Assembly (NCBI GenBank): GCA_027080505.1 | Contig: JALWRX010000078.1 | Location: 1-56,460, forward strand | DNA from: Ghiorsea sp. | GTDB taxonomy: Bacteria; Pseudomonadota; Zetaproteobacteria; Mariprofundales; Mariprofundaceae | DNA: 56,460 bases | Reading direction: 5' to 3' | Part shown: in pieces, positions 32,713 to 42,876 of the stretch | Layout: each line of letters opens with the position of its first letter | How positions within the stretch are numbered: position 1 is the first letter of the stretch | Translations under genes and position numbers: made by a program | Notes under the pieces: generated by a model | The model's database searches: none | What the model was told of the DNA's origin: nothing | The model's input: only the letters and a program-made list of their open reading frames with translations

Positions 32713-35496
32713 GTGGCAGACGATAAGAACCAAGAAACATTCAATTATAAAGACACCGTTTTCCTGCCGAAAACTGATTTTCCTATGCGCGGTAACTTGC
32801 CCGCCAATGAGCCCAAACGCTTAGAACAATGGGAAGAAGCAGACCTTTACGCACAAATTCGTGAAGCTCGCAAGGGTGCACCAAAATTTATCCTTCATGA
32901 TGGTCCACCTTATGCCAACGGCTCCATTCATATCGGTCATGCAGTCAACAAAGTACTTAAAGATATTGTAGTTCGCTCACGTACCATGATGGGTTTTGAT
33001 GCGCCTTATGTGCCAGGTTGGGATTGTCATGGTTTGCCGATTGAGCTGAAAGTCGAAGAAAAATTTAAGAAGAAAAAACGTAAGAAAGAAGATATTTCTG
33101 ACTCTGAGTTTCGCTCGGAATGTCGCGAATATGCCAAAGGGCAAATTGATATTCAGCGCGAAGAATTTAAGCGCTTGGGCATTACTGGCGACTGGGAAAA
33201 CCCATATGTGACCATGGATTATCAATTTGAAGCCAACACTGTGCGTGAGATTGGTCGCTTCCTTGAAAATGGTGGTTTATATAAAGGCGCAAAACCTGTG
33301 CACTGGTGTGTATCTTGTGCCACGGCTTTGGCAGAAGCAGAAGTAGAACATGAAGACCACACTTCATCATCTATCTATGTCAAATTCAAAGCTGGCGAAG
33401 ATTTAAGCGATATTGATTCGGCTTTAACCGATAAAACATCTGTTGTTATTTGGACAACCACACCGTGGACCATTCCTGCCAACTTAGCCGTTTCTGTTGG
33501 CCCTGATTTGGATTATGTCGCCAAGAAAATCACCGATGCAGGTGAATGCGAAAACCTTGAAACTGGCGAAGTATTGATTTTAGCTGAAGGGCTTGCCGAC
33601 AGTGTGCTTGCTGAAATCGGTGTCACTGCTGAAACAGTGGCTCATTTTAAGGGTGCAAAACTTGAAAATCGTAAATTCCGTCATCCATATCTCGACCAAG
33701 ATGCACCTATTCTTGTAGGTGGTCATGTCACTTTGGATGCAGGTACAGGTTGTGTACACACTGCTCCGGGACACGGGCAAGAAGATTATGAAGTCGGCTT
33801 AAAGTACGGGCTTAAAGGTTTTAACCCAGTCGGCGACACAGGCATTTTTGAAGCAGGAACGCCTGTGGTTGAAGGACAACATGTGTATAAAGCCAACGCC
33901 ATCATGGTGGAGCATTTGCAAAGCTGCGGTGCATTGTTGGCAAGCGACCAAATTCGTCATTCCTACCCCCATTGCTGGCGTTGCCACAAACCTTTGATTT
34001 TCCGTGCGACACCACAATGGTTTATCAGCATGGATAAAAATGATTTAAGAGCCAAAGCTTTGGAAGCGATTAAATCAACTAAATGGACACCTGCTTGGGG
34101 TGAAAATCGTATTCGCGGTATGGTTGAGCAACGCCCAGATTGGTGTGTGTCACGTCAACGCAATTGGGGTGTACCAATCACGGCTATCAAATGTTCATCG
34201 TGCGAATCCCATGCTGTGACCACGCCTGAAGTGGTGGAAGGCATTGCAAAACAAGTAGAGCAAGCTGGTGCTGATGTTTGGTTTGCCAAAGATGTAGCTG
34301 ACTTTTTGCCAGATGGAGCAACATGCCCAGATTGTGGCAGTTCAAACTTTGAAAAAGAAACCGACATCTTGGATGTTTGGTTTGATTCTGGTTCAACCCA
34401 TGCTTGCGTTTTAGAGCATAGAGATGAGCTACAATCTCCTGCTGACTTGTATTTAGAAGGCAGCGATCAGCATAGAGGCTGGTTCCAATCTTCATTGCTT
34501 GAAAGCATTGGCACACGGGGTGTTGCGCCATTCAAGGCTGTATTAACCCATGGTTTTGTGGTGGATAAAAATGGCAATAAAATGTCCAAATCCAAAGGCA
34601 ATGTGGTTGCGCCGCAAAAACTTATCAATCAAATGGGTGCAGATATTTTGCGCCTGTGGATTGCCTCGGCAGATTATTCGGCAGATATTCGGGTTTCCGA
34701 TGAAATCATGAAACAACTTGCAGAATCTTATCGCCGTATTCGCAATACGATTCGTTTCTTGTTGAGCAACTTGGAAAACTTTGATGTGTCTCAATCTGTA
34801 CCATTGGCAGAGCGTAAACCATTGGATTTATGGGCTATGTCTAGGCTTGCAGAAGTCAGTACCAATGTGGATAAAACTTATCACAGCTATACTTTCCACC
34901 AGATTCATCAAGAAATTCATAATTTCTGCTCAGTTGATTTGGGTGGTTTCTATTTGGATGTGATTAAAGACCGATTATATTGCGATGCTGCGGATTCAGA
35001 GCGTAGATTATCAGCGCAAAGCACGGTGTATGATATTGCGCATACATTGGTACGCTTGATTGCACCTATCGTACCTATGACTGCAGAAGAAGTTTGGGAT
35101 TTCTTGCCTGGTGCAGCAGGTGGTAGCATTCATTTGCAAACGTTTAAGCAGGTAGAGCCTGTGTCTATCGATAAACAAGCTTGGGATAACTTCTTTGCCA
35201 TGCGTGAGCAGGTAAATACAGCAATGGATGTTGCCAAGAAAGATAAAATTATAGGCTCATCTATTGCAGCAAAAGTAAGCATTCCTGATTTGGATATGAG
35301 CTTTGCAGAAACTGTAGGCGAAAGTTATGAGCAGCTATTGATTGTCGCTGAAGCAAATGCTGGCGATACACTTAGCATTGAAGCTGTGGATGGTATCAAA
35401 TGCCCACGCTGTTATGTGGTAGGTACGCCTGCAGATGCAGCGCATGATGTACATAACGAATTGTGCCAACGTTGCTTAGATGTGGTGAACGCTTGA
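32713..35496 (+). CDS. ileS: Isoleucyl-tRNA synthetase
   Basis: A 927-residue class I synthetase. The HIGH motif is GSIHIGH within [18 protein letters not shown], the KMSKS motif is [10 protein letters not shown], the editing domain contains [12 protein letters not shown] and [16 protein letters not shown], and the C-terminal zinc-binding cysteines are CPRCYVVG and CQRCLD. It charges tRNA-Ile. The start is GTG at 32713 with GGAG 12-15 bases upstream. Its stop (TGA 35494-35496) shares a base with the start of thiI. Length is bacterial-type. Confidence 0.98.
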   Translation: MADDKNQETFNYKDTVFLPKTDFPMRGNLPANEPKRLEQWEEADLYAQIREARKGAPKFILHDGPPYANGSIHIGHAVNKVLKDIVVRSRTMMGFDAPYVPGWDCHGLPIELKVEEKFKKKKRKKEDISDSEFRSECREYAKGQIDIQREEFKRLGITGDWENPYVTMDYQFEANTVREIGRFLENGGLYKGAKPVHWCVSCATALAEAEVEHEDHTSSSIYVKFKAGEDLSDIDSALTDKTSVVIWTTTPWTIPANLAVSVGPDLDYVAKKITDAGECENLETGEVLILAEGLADSVLAEIGVTAETVAHFKGAKLENRKFRHPYLDQDAPILVGGHVTLDAGTGCVHTAPGHGQEDYEVGLKYGLKGFNPVGDTGIFEAGTPVVEGQHVYKANAIMVEHLQSCGALLASDQIRHSYPHCWRCHKPLIFRATPQWFISMDKNDLRAKALEAIKSTKWTPAWGENRIRGMVEQRPDWCVSRQRNWGVPITAIKCSSCESHAVTTPEVVEGIAKQVEQAGADVWFAKDVADFLPDGATCPDCGSSNFEKETDILDVWFDSGSTHACVLEHRDELQSPADLYLEGSDQHRGWFQSSLLESIGTRGVAPFKAVLTHGFVVDKNGNKMSKSKGNVVAPQKLINQMGADILRLWIASADYSADIRVSDEIMKQLAESYRRIRNTIRFLLSNLENFDVSQSVPLAERKPLDLWAMSRLAEVSTNVDKTYHSYTFHQIHQEIHNFCSVDLGGFYLDVIKDRLYCDAADSERRLSAQSTVYDIAHTLVRLIAPIVPMTAEEVWDFLPGAAGGSIHLQTFKQVEPVSIDKQAWDNFFAMREQVNTAMDVAKKDKIIGSSIAAKVSIPDLDMSFAETVGESYEQLLIVAEANAGDTLSIEAVDGIKCPRCYVVGTPADAAHDVHNELCQRCLDVVNA

Positions 35497-36653
35497 TGCA
35501 ATATATCCTCGTTCACTACGCAGAACTTGCGCTTAAAGGCAAAAATCGCCGTGAGTTTGTGCGCCAACTTGCTAAAAATATTAAGCAACTGATTGGCACC
35601 AGCAAAATTGACAAAGAACATAGCCGTATGTTGCTGCATGTTGAAAATATTACCCCTGAAATGCTTGACCATTTGGCACTGATTCCCGGTATTAGCAATT
35701 TTGCTGTAACATTTGAATGTGAATCCAATATCCAAGCCATGCAAGAAACCGCTAAAAAAGCGGTTGAAGCTGAGTTCCCTCACCCCCGAGGAAAACGGTT
35801 TTCTGTGCGTTCACGCCGTAGTTTTAAACGGTTTCCTATGATTAGCACAGAAATCAATTTTGAGGTGGGTGGCTTCCTCAAAAATGCATTTGATTTAACG
35901 GTGGACATCAATAATCCTGAAATCACAGTACATGTTGAAGTGGGTGAACATGCTACCTTTATTTACACCAATAAACGCAAAGGTGCAGGTGGTTTACCTG
36001 TGGGTTCCTCGGGGCATGGTATTGTTTTATTTTCAGGCGGCATTGATAGCCCCGTAGCTGCTTATATTATGATGAAGCGCGGTATGCGTGTGACATTAGT
36101 GCATTTGTATAACAGTACTATCAACCGTGATTTCACCAAGATTGAAACCTTGGCAAAGCAGCTATCATTATACCAAGGGCGTATCCAACTCATCATGATT
36201 GATTTGGAAGAGTTTCAACGTCATGCCATTGCGCTTGTGCCGCCTCGCTATCGTATGATTATTTATAAGCGGCATATGATTCGTAACGCAGGTATCATTG
36301 CTGATACCATGAATGCCAAAGCTTTGGTGACAGGTGACTCTCTAGGGCAGGTCGCAAGTCAGACGCTTGAAAATATCCATGCCATTTATGATGCAGCAGA
36401 TTTACCGCTGCTTTCACCACTCATGGGTTATGATAAAGAAGAAATTATTACTGTGGCACGAAAAATTGGCACTTATGATATTTCTATTGAAGAATATTGT
36501 GATATTTGTTCATATTTGATTGCAAAACACCCTGAAACCAAAGGAAAACGAGCAGAAGTTGCCGAATTTGAAGCTGAATTGCCCACTACGGGTTTGGACA
36601 TGATTCAACAAGAACGTATCTTTTTTGCAGGAGCCAAGGTTGAACGAAAGTAA
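35496..36653 (+). CDS. thiI: tRNA 4-thiouridine synthase/sulfurtransferase ThiI, without rhodanese domain
   Basis: About 385 residues from the ATG at 35496 (a longer in-frame start runs through ileS). It has THUMP in the first 165 residues, then a PP-loop SGGIDSPVAAYIMMKRG, and YCDICSYL near the end with the family cysteine context. E. coli ThiI has an added C-terminal rhodanese domain; this protein stops about 100 residues earlier, like those of Bacillus and archaea, so sulfur must come from a separate donor. It makes s4U8 in tRNA and sulfur for thiamin. Coupled to ileS. Confidence 0.93.
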   Translation: MQYILVHYAELALKGKNRREFVRQLAKNIKQLIGTSKIDKEHSRMLLHVENITPEMLDHLALIPGISNFAVTFECESNIQAMQETAKKAVEAEFPHPRGKRFSVRSRRSFKRFPMISTEINFEVGGFLKNAFDLTVDINNPEITVHVEVGEHATFIYTNKRKGAGGLPVGSSGHGIVLFSGGIDSPVAAYIMMKRGMRVTLVHLYNSTINRDFTKIETLAKQLSLYQGRIQLIMIDLEEFQRHAIALVPPRYRMIIYKRHMIRNAGIIADTMNAKALVTGDSLGQVASQTLENIHAIYDAADLPLLSPLMGYDKEEIITVARKIGTYDISIEEYCDICSYLIAKHPETKGKRAEVAEFEAELPTTGLDMIQQERIFFAGAKVERK

Positions 36654-37593
36654 TTCATCGTTGTCACATGTAAGTAGCAAGCAAGCGCGTTTGATGCGCC
36701 TTGCAACCTATGCTTCTGCTACCGTAGCTATCATGTTGATTATTGCCAAGTTGATTGCTTGGATGTGGACAGATTCGATTACCATTTTAGCTACCTTGAT
36801 TGACTCTTGTTTGGATGCGGCGGCTTCGTTAATCACCCTATTTGCTGTACATCACGCACTACAACCTGCCGATAGAGAACATCGCTTTGGTCATGGTAAA
36901 GCAGAAGCTTTGGCAGGGCTTGGGCAATCTATGTTTATTGCAGGTTCAGCCGCATTCCTATTGCTTGAATCCATCAATCGTTTATTGCATCCCAAACCTT
37001 TGGAAGTGTTGAATATGGGTATCATTGTCATGCTTATTTCCATTGCTTTGACCGCAGCTTTGATTGCATTTCAGCAACATGTCGTCAAACAGACAGGCTC
37101 AACGGCCATCGCTGCTGACTCTGTACACTATAAAACAGATTTATTGGTTAATGTAGGTGTGATTATCGCACTTTTGCTTACCATGTATGGTTGGGCAGGT
37201 TTTGACCCTGTATTTGCCATTGCCATTGCCTTTTATATCTTGCATAGCGCATGGGAAATTGCTCGTGATGCCATTGATCAACTCATGGATAAAGAATTAT
37301 CCGATGAAGATAGAGCCGACATCAAACAATTGGCAACAGCGCACCCTGAAGTGAAAGGTATTCATGACTTGCGTACCCGTAAGGCAGGCTTAACCAATTT
37401 TATTCAATTTCATTTGGAGTTGGATGGGCATTTAACACTGATGCAGGCACATGCAATTGCTGATGAAGTAGAAGCCATCATTAAAGAAAAATGGACAGAT
37501 GCTGAAGTCATCATCCACGAAGACCCTCACGGGCTTCAAGAAGCAACACCAAACTTCGCTCATCACAGCGATAACACGAAGGAAAACACATGA
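36640..37593 (+). CDS. fieF: Cation diffusion facilitator FieF-like (Fe/Zn type)
   Basis: From the TTG at 36640 (CAGGAG 6 bases upstream) this is about 317 residues; a TTG at 36625 is worse placed. Six helices and a cytosolic domain follow the CDF design. TM2 carries DSCLDAAASL with the D-x-x-x-D metal site and TM5 ADSVHYKTD, the FieF-type rather than the zinc H-x-x-x-D type. FieF exports Fe2+ and Zn2+ by proton antiport. It overlaps thiI by 14 bases and the helicase gene by 4 bases. For a ferrous-rich habitat this is a meaningful gene. Confidence 0.9.
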   Translation: MNESNSSLSHVSSKQARLMRLATYASATVAIMLIIAKLIAWMWTDSITILATLIDSCLDAAASLITLFAVHHALQPADREHRFGHGKAEALAGLGQSMFIAGSAAFLLLESINRLLHPKPLEVLNMGIIVMLISIALTAALIAFQQHVVKQTGSTAIAADSVHYKTDLLVNVGVIIALLLTMYGWAGFDPVFAIAIAFYILHSAWEIARDAIDQLMDKELSDEDRADIKQLATAHPEVKGIHDLRTRKAGLTNFIQFHLELDGHLTLMQAHAIADEVEAIIKEKWTDAEVIIHEDPHGLQEATPNFAHHSDNTKENT

Positions 37594-39155
37594 TTTCAAG
37601 TTTGATTTCTAAAATTAAATCCGTTTTTAAAGCTAAGCCTGAACAAGCTGCCGAAATAAAACCACCGCACAAACCCAAACGACCTGCTCATAAACCCAAA
37701 GCGAAGGCTTCGCCGCAAAAGCAAAGCAAAAAACAACCGCGCTCACATGCAAAACCACGTCCGCAAACAAAAAAAGTTCACAAGCCGCATCATGAACGTA
37801 CTCAAGCCAAACCCGCAGAACCCATCCAAGCAGATGATGACTGGGTAGCTGCAAAAGAAACCGAGTTTACAGCTTTGAGCTTACCCAATGCCTTGTTGCA
37901 TGCTATTGATGATTTGGGTTATACCGAATTATCAGCGGTACAAAAAATTGCTTTTCCCATAACTTTGGCAGGCAAGGATATTGCGGGGCAAGGCCGCACG
38001 GGAACAGGTAAAACAGCAACATTCCTCATTACAGCCATCAAAAACATCATAGAAAACCCAGCCAAAGCAGGGCGAAAAACCAATCAACCGCGTGTATTGG
38101 TGATTGCACCCACCCGTGAATTGGTGATTCAAATTGCCAGCGACGCTGTAAAACTCACCAAATATACCAATATCAATGTACATGCTGTATTTGGCGGTGT
38201 GGATTATGAAAAACAGCAAAAACCTTTTGAAACTGGTGTAGAAATTCTGATTGGCACACCTGGTCGCCTCATTGATTTCCATAAAAAACATTGTTACGAC
38301 TTACAAGCCGTAGATGTGATGGTGCTAGATGAAGCTGACCGCATGTTTGATTTGGGTTTTATCAAAGATCTTCGCTTCTTACTACGCCGTTTGCCCAAGT
38401 ATGATGAGCGTCAATCGCTGATGTTCTCGGCTACCCTTTCCCATCGTGTCATGGAGTTGGCATACGAACACATGAACAACCCTGAAAAAGTACAAGCTGA
38501 AACAGGTGACATCACAGCCGCAAGCATTGTGGAAAGCATGTATCACACCGCCATGGATGAAAAGTTACCCTTGCTCATTTACTTGCTAAGAAACATGGAT
38601 GTGCAACGTGGCATGGTATTTATCAACGAAAAACGTACAGGTGAAAAACTTGCTGCAGATCTTGCCAAACATGGCTTTAAAGTCGGCATTATTTCAGGCG
38701 ATGTGCAGCAGCGAAAACGCATGAAAATATTAGAAATGTTTACCAAGGGTGAACTTAAACTATTGATTGCAACCGATGTGGCGAGCCGTGGTATCCATGT
38801 CGATGATATTACCCATGTGTTTAACTACGATTTGCCTGAAGATGCAGAGTCTTATGTGCATAGAATTGGGCGCACGGGTCGTGCGGGCGCAGATGGTGTA
38901 GCAATTTCCTTTGCTTGTGAGCGTTATTGTTTTGAAGTACCAGCGATTGAGGCATACATCAAAAAATCCATTCCTGTTAAAGAAATCAGACCAGAGATGG
39001 TTAAACTTGAGAAGCCAAGCAACCCAACAGCCAAAGCCGAAGGTTTGAAAGCGGGTGATGCTGCGGAAAAACGCCATGATAATCGTAAACCTAAGCAAGG
39101 TGGTAACAGAAATACTCAAAACCGTCGTCCTCGCCGCCCTGCAAACAAATCATAA
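37590..39155 (+). CDS. DEAD-box RNA helicase, RhlB/RhlE-like, with basic N-terminal extension
   Basis: A 521-residue protein. Residues 1-85 are Lys/Pro/His-rich and probably disordered. The core has Q motif TELSAVQKIAFP, motif I GRTGTGKTAT, Ia APTRELVIQIA, Ib GTPGRLIDF, motif II VLDEADRMFD, motif III SATLSH, motif IV GMVFINEKRT, motif V ATDVASRGIH and motif VI YVHRIGRTGRAG. The tail is basic with RRPRRPANK. It is likely a ribosome-assembly or RNA-degradation helicase. Start overlaps fieF by 4 bases; tyrS follows 16 bases later. Confidence 0.95.
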   Translation: MISSLISKIKSVFKAKPEQAAEIKPPHKPKRPAHKPKAKASPQKQSKKQPRSHAKPRPQTKKVHKPHHERTQAKPAEPIQADDDWVAAKETEFTALSLPNALLHAIDDLGYTELSAVQKIAFPITLAGKDIAGQGRTGTGKTATFLITAIKNIIENPAKAGRKTNQPRVLVIAPTRELVIQIASDAVKLTKYTNINVHAVFGGVDYEKQQKPFETGVEILIGTPGRLIDFHKKHCYDLQAVDVMVLDEADRMFDLGFIKDLRFLLRRLPKYDERQSLMFSATLSHRVMELAYEHMNNPEKVQAETGDITAASIVESMYHTAMDEKLPLLIYLLRNMDVQRGMVFINEKRTGEKLAADLAKHGFKVGIISGDVQQRKRMKILEMFTKGELKLLIATDVASRGIHVDDITHVFNYDLPEDAESYVHRIGRTGRAGADGVAISFACERYCFEVPAIEAYIKKSIPVKEIRPEMVKLEKPSNPTAKAEGLKAGDAAEKRHDNRKPKQGGNRNTQNRRPRRPANKS

Positions 39156-39171
39156 GGATTAAGATAAACCC

Positions 39172-40356
39172 ATGAACATTGAACAACAAATGCAATTATT
39201 ATCCCGTGGCACATTAGAAATTTTGCCTGCAGGAAGCCTTGAAGAGAAGTTGAAGCAGGCTGAAAAAGAAGGCCGCCCACTTCGCATCAAAGCAGGCTTT
39301 GACCCGACTGCGCCTGATTTACATTTAGGGCATACCGTGTTGCTCGAAAAATTACGTCAATTTCAACAATGTGGACATCAAGTGGTCTTCTTGATTGGTG
39401 ATTTCACGGGCATGATTGGTGACCCCACAGGTAAAAGCGCAACGCGCCCGCCACTCACTCAAGAAGAAGTGATTGAAAATGCGGAAACGTATAAACAGCA
39501 GGTGTTCAAAGTGCTGGATGAAAGCAAAACCGAAGTCCGTTTTAACTCAGAGTGGTTGGGCAAAATGTCTGCCGCTGATTTAATTCAAATTGCGGGTAAA
39601 GCCACTGTTGCTCGTATGCTTGAGCGCGATGATTTTGAAAAGCGCTATAAGGGTGGCCAAGCCATTGCTATCCATGAGTTTTTGTACCCATTGGTGCAAG
39701 GTTATGATTCGGTCGCTTTGGAAGCGGATGTGGAGTTGGGCGGTAATGACCAAAAGTTTAACCTGCTTATGGGTCGCCAGTTGCAACAAGCTTATGATAA
39801 ACCCGCACAAGTCATTCTAACTATGCCATTGCTTGAAGGTTTGGATGGCGTGAACAAAATGTCCAAATCTTTAAACAATTATGTGGGGATTCAAGAACCT
39901 GCCAAAGAGCAGTTTGGTAAAATCATGTCGGCATCCGATGACTTGATGATGCGCTATTATGAGTTACTGACCGATGTGGATTTGGAAGACATTAAAACCA
40001 AACATCCCATGGAAGCCAAAAAACAATTGGCAAGTTTAATTGTATCACGTTTCCACGGTGAAGAAGCTGGGCAACAAGCCAGAGCTGGTTTTGAAAGCCA
40101 GTTTGCCAAAAAAGAAATCCCCGATGATATTCCAGAGAAAACCATTGCAGCTGAAGATGGTGCGCTTTGGATTGTCAAAGCCTTGTCTGAAGGTGGTTTG
40201 ACCGCATCCAACGGTGAAGCCATGCGCATGATTAAGCAGGGTGCGGTTTCTGTAGATGGTGAGAAAATTACAGACAAAGATACTCAGCTTGAAGCAGGTG
40301 CTTATTTACTCAAAGTGGGCAAACGTAAATTCTTACAACTGACGGTCACTGGATGA
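39172..40356 (+). CDS. tyrS: Tyrosyl-tRNA synthetase (TyrS1/TyrZ type)
   Basis: A 394-residue class I synthetase. The HIGH-like motif is [14 protein letters not shown] in [12 protein letters not shown], the KMSKS motif is [10 protein letters not shown], and the last 60 residues form an S4 RNA-binding domain ([20 protein letters not shown]). It charges tRNA-Tyr. The gene is coupled to dsbB by a 4-base overlap (ATGA). Motif order and length are normal. Confidence 0.97.
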   Translation: MNIEQQMQLLSRGTLEILPAGSLEEKLKQAEKEGRPLRIKAGFDPTAPDLHLGHTVLLEKLRQFQQCGHQVVFLIGDFTGMIGDPTGKSATRPPLTQEEVIENAETYKQQVFKVLDESKTEVRFNSEWLGKMSAADLIQIAGKATVARMLERDDFEKRYKGGQAIAIHEFLYPLVQGYDSVALEADVELGGNDQKFNLLMGRQLQQAYDKPAQVILTMPLLEGLDGVNKMSKSLNNYVGIQEPAKEQFGKIMSASDDLMMRYYELLTDVDLEDIKTKHPMEAKKQLASLIVSRFHGEEAGQQARAGFESQFAKKEIPDDIPEKTIAAEDGALWIVKALSEGGLTASNGEAMRMIKQGAVSVDGEKITDKDTQLEAGAYLLKVGKRKFLQLTVTG

Positions 40357-40784
40357 CAGCGCAAAAAATAGACACTGTTTGGCTACTCCTATTTATAGCA
40401 TGGTTGATTGCAATGGCTTCCACGCTAACCAGCTTATTTTTTAGTGAAATCATGCATTTAGAGCCTTGTGTCTTATGCTGGTATCAGCGTATTTGTATTT
40501 TCCCTTTATCTATGATTTTACTGGTTGGTTTGTTTCCTTTGGATAAATCAGTCTTTAAATATGCATTACCTCTCGCCATGCTTGGTTTGGGGTTCACAAT
40601 ATATCATATCGCACTGTTTTATGGTCTTATTCCTGAAGGTTTGAAGCCGTGTACGCAAGGCATACCTTGCGATGATGATAGTATGATTTTATTTGGCTTT
40701 TTGCCGATTCCACTACTCTCTTTGGCTGCATTTTCTGCCATTATTGGGTTATTGCTTGCTGCTAAATCGAGGTTAAATACATGA
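40353..40784 (+). CDS. dsbB: Disulfide bond formation protein DsbB
   Basis: A 143-residue inner-membrane quinone reductase with four helices. The first redox pair is PCVLCWYQR (Cys-x-x-Cys), and the second periplasmic loop holds [12 protein letters not shown]. It re-oxidises DsbA and feeds electrons to quinone. It overlaps the DsbA-like gene by 4 bases. Adjacent genes for a thiol oxidase and its periplasmic substrate suggest a dedicated pair, as is found in some strains with DsbB-DsbA-like units. Confidence 0.93.
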   Translation: MTAQKIDTVWLLLFIAWLIAMASTLTSLFFSEIMHLEPCVLCWYQRICIFPLSMILLVGLFPLDKSVFKYALPLAMLGLGFTIYHIALFYGLIPEGLKPCTQGIPCDDDSMILFGFLPIPLLSLAAFSAIIGLLLAAKSRLNT

Positions 40785-41437
40785 ACCAAAAAACGATTCT
40801 TTTTATCACACTTGGTGCGCTGCTTATCATGTTTGGTGGTGCGGTATATTGGTATAATACCCAACAAGTCGCTGAAAAAACAGCCTTAGTAAACGACAAT
40901 AGTTCTTCTTTAGAGAAGTTTCATGCACCACGTTTGGGTAGCCCCAGTGCAAAGGTCACTATAGTTGAGTTTATGGATCCAGCATGTGAAGCATGTAGTG
41001 CGTTCCATGAGGCCGTTAAAAGCACCATGAAACAGTATCAAGGCAAAGTAAAATTGGTCATTCGTTATGCACCATTTCACCCTGGCTCAGATAAGGCAGT
41101 AGAAATTTTAGAAGCCGCCCGCAAGTTGGGTAAGTTTAATGATGTGTTGGACTTGATGTATGGCACGCAACATGGCTGGGCATCACATCATAACCCACAA
41201 CCTGAATTGATTTGGGAGTATTTGGCATATTACAAATTTGATGTCGCAGCATTAAAGAAAAATATTGATAGCACTGCCACTGCAAAACTGATTGCCATTG
41301 ACTTGGCTGATGCCAAAACCTTGGGTGTGAACAAAACACCAACCTTCTTTGTTAACGGTAAGCCTTTACCAAGCTTTGGTTATCAACAATTTCAAAAGCT
41401 TGTGGCTGATGAAGTCGCCGCGGCTTACCATCCATAA
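40781..41437 (+). CDS. DsbA-family (Thioredoxin_4) periplasmic thiol oxidoreductase
   Basis: A 218-residue protein with an N-terminal membrane anchor or signal (residues 6-25, LFITLGALLIMFGGAVYWY), then VTIVEFMDPACEACSAFHE, whose active site is C-E-A-C, a DsbA/Thioredoxin_4-type fold, and the cis-proline region NKTPTFFVNG. The C-E-A-C site is unusual against the typical CPHC and may alter redox potential. It is coupled to dsbB, and its stop abuts the JmjC/cupin gene. Confidence 0.88.
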   Translation: MNQKTILFITLGALLIMFGGAVYWYNTQQVAEKTALVNDNSSSLEKFHAPRLGSPSAKVTIVEFMDPACEACSAFHEAVKSTMKQYQGKVKLVIRYAPFHPGSDKAVEILEAARKLGKFNDVLDLMYGTQHGWASHHNPQPELIWEYLAYYKFDVAALKKNIDSTATAKLIAIDLADAKTLGVNKTPTFFVNGKPLPSFGYQQFQKLVADEVAAAYHP

Positions 41438-42505
41438 ATGTTATATCTCAAACGCCGAGGTTTTGATTTAGGCTCGGTTAAAATGCCCGAGCAAACTGCA
41501 ATGCCTAGTGCTTCAGCAGTGAAACAGGCTTGGCAAAGCGATACTGCTATCGTTTTACCCCAGCTTTTAAGTCAAGACATAGAAAAACATGCTAAAAACA
41601 TACAAAAATCATATGTTTTAATGCAAAATGTGTTAAGGACTTGTGATTTTGTCCCATTTTTGGAGCAAAATCCATATTTAGAACACATTCAACAAAACTT
41701 TTTTATCGTTGCAGCTTCCCCCGAAGAACACGATGAACAAGGCATTGAGAAGGTATATTTTGATGCCTTCGATAAAAATGATGATGATGTGGTCGCTGAA
41801 GAATTATGGTGTAAGGCATCTTGGCTTTCATTTCATGATGAAGATGCCTCACTTCGCTTTCGCTTTTCTTGGGGCATGGAGGGTTATGAAGATGTAGCTG
41901 CTGACCCGCTTAAACAAACATGGGCAGGCAAACTTTGTGACATTATCTTTCCAGAATCATCAACAATCACACAAAATGATACGATTTTAGCTCGTTTATC
42001 ATCAATTTTGGGCAAAAAACCGTCATTTGTGGAAAGAATTGTCTATTTTAATGCGCCCAATGGTGGTGCGCAAATGCATCATGATGTGGAGCGTGGTCAT
42101 GCTGGTGTAGTGTTTGCCCAATTAAGCGGTGCAACCTTTTGGTTAGCCATTGCCAAACCCAAACTCATGGATGAAATCATCAGCTTTGTAAGCAACCCCC
42201 AACATCAAGCCGATATTGAAGCGGTGCTTCCCCAAGCTAAAGATAGAGAAACATTAATCAAACTTTGTGAAAGACTTGATGATTTAAGCTGCTATATGGA
42301 AGAGCCCGACCACGAACTTGTTGAAGCCATCATGGATAGGTGCCCTGCCTTTATCGCTCAACTTATAGAGCGTGGGTTTGCCCACACCTTAGAAGCAGGT
42401 GATGTATTGCTGCTTCCCCAACGCGATTTGGAAAACTGCGTTTGGCACTCCGTGTTCACCCTTGGCGATACCCCCGGCGAAGCTCTTTCTTTTGCCGTTC
42501 GTTAG
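41438..42505 (+). CDS. Cupin/JmjC-like protein, probable Fe(II)/2-oxoglutarate oxygenase
   Basis: A 355-residue protein beginning directly after the DsbA-like stop. The segment GGAQMHHDVERGHAGVVFAQ has the H-x-D metal pair of the cupin/JmjC hydroxylases, and GDVLLLPQRDLENCVWHSVF carries a late histidine for the third ligand. The region between (about 70-200) is acidic and unrecognised. Such enzymes hydroxylate protein residues or small molecules. No substrate can be named. The ORF ends at a repeat-filled intergenic stretch. Confidence 0.72.
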   Translation: MLYLKRRGFDLGSVKMPEQTAMPSASAVKQAWQSDTAIVLPQLLSQDIEKHAKNIQKSYVLMQNVLRTCDFVPFLEQNPYLEHIQQNFFIVAASPEEHDEQGIEKVYFDAFDKNDDDVVAEELWCKASWLSFHDEDASLRFRFSWGMEGYEDVAADPLKQTWAGKLCDIIFPESSTITQNDTILARLSSILGKKPSFVERIVYFNAPNGGAQMHHDVERGHAGVVFAQLSGATFWLAIAKPKLMDEIISFVSNPQHQADIEAVLPQAKDRETLIKLCERLDDLSCYMEEPDHELVEAIMDRCPAFIAQLIERGFAHTLEAGDVLLLPQRDLENCVWHSVFTLGDTPGEALSFAVR

Positions 42506-42876
42506 TTACACAGGATAAAAACGTCATTCCCGCGAAAGTGAAAACCCTTGTCATTTCGACCGATCAGGTAAATTGCGAAGCAAGAGAGTACCCCCTAGGG
42601 GAAGTGGAGAAACCTATAAGATCCCTCGACTACGCTCGGGATGACAATTTATCCCCCCTGTTATTAGCTGCACCGAAACAGGTGTTATAAAAAAGGGATA
42701 AAACGAAAATTTTTCGCCCCGTTTCATGTTATCTGTGCAGGAAGTTCGCAGCTATCTAAGGGCAGCTTTCTTTGGTTTATTTCTTTGCTGCCAAAGAAAT
42801 GGAACAAACATCTAGTAAACACCATTAAATACAAACAAGCTACACCTTTACTCACTTTTCTCCTATCATACTGCCA
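42506..42876. other. Repeat-rich 371-base intergenic region before recF
   Basis: No gene is supported. Besides the GTCAT repeat, TTTCTTTGG (42767-42775) and CCAAAGAAA (42791-42799) form a 9-base inverted repeat with GGCAGC/GCTGCC (42761-42766 and 42787-42792) nested in register, a hairpin type common after bacterial genes. CCTGTT and AACAGG near 42656-42682 give a further small stem. A promoter for recF was not located with confidence; the stretch TTTAAAC-like AT-rich sequence near 42820-42870 is the only candidate. Confidence 0.55.
42550..42645. repeat. REP/MITE-like intergenic repeat with GTCAT-ends
   Basis: The element runs from GTCATTTCGACCGA to TCGGGATGAC, whose ends are inverted (GTCATTTCGA against GTCATCCCGA). 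A central perfect CCCCTAGGGG palindrome is at 42592-42601. Just upstream, GTCATTCCCGCGAAAG at 42523-42538 is the start of another repeat of the same general kind, apparently truncated. Such GTCAT elements are widespread in bacterial intergenic spaces. No transposase is present here. Confidence 0.75.

Noticed and set aside
36625-36639. Start of fieF at the TTG at 36625
   Set aside because: The CAGGAG ribosome site at 36628-36633 would lie within the gene; it fits the TTG at 36640 with a 6-base spacing.
42442-42690. Open frame of 82 codons across the cupin gene end and the GTCAT repeat
   Set aside because: It starts inside the cupin gene in another frame, has no ribosome site, and most of its codons lie in repetitive palindromic DNA.
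42506-42876. Chromosomal origin of replication near recF-gyrB
   Set aside because: No group of DnaA boxes and no dnaA gene are found there; the palindromes belong to dispersed repeats.
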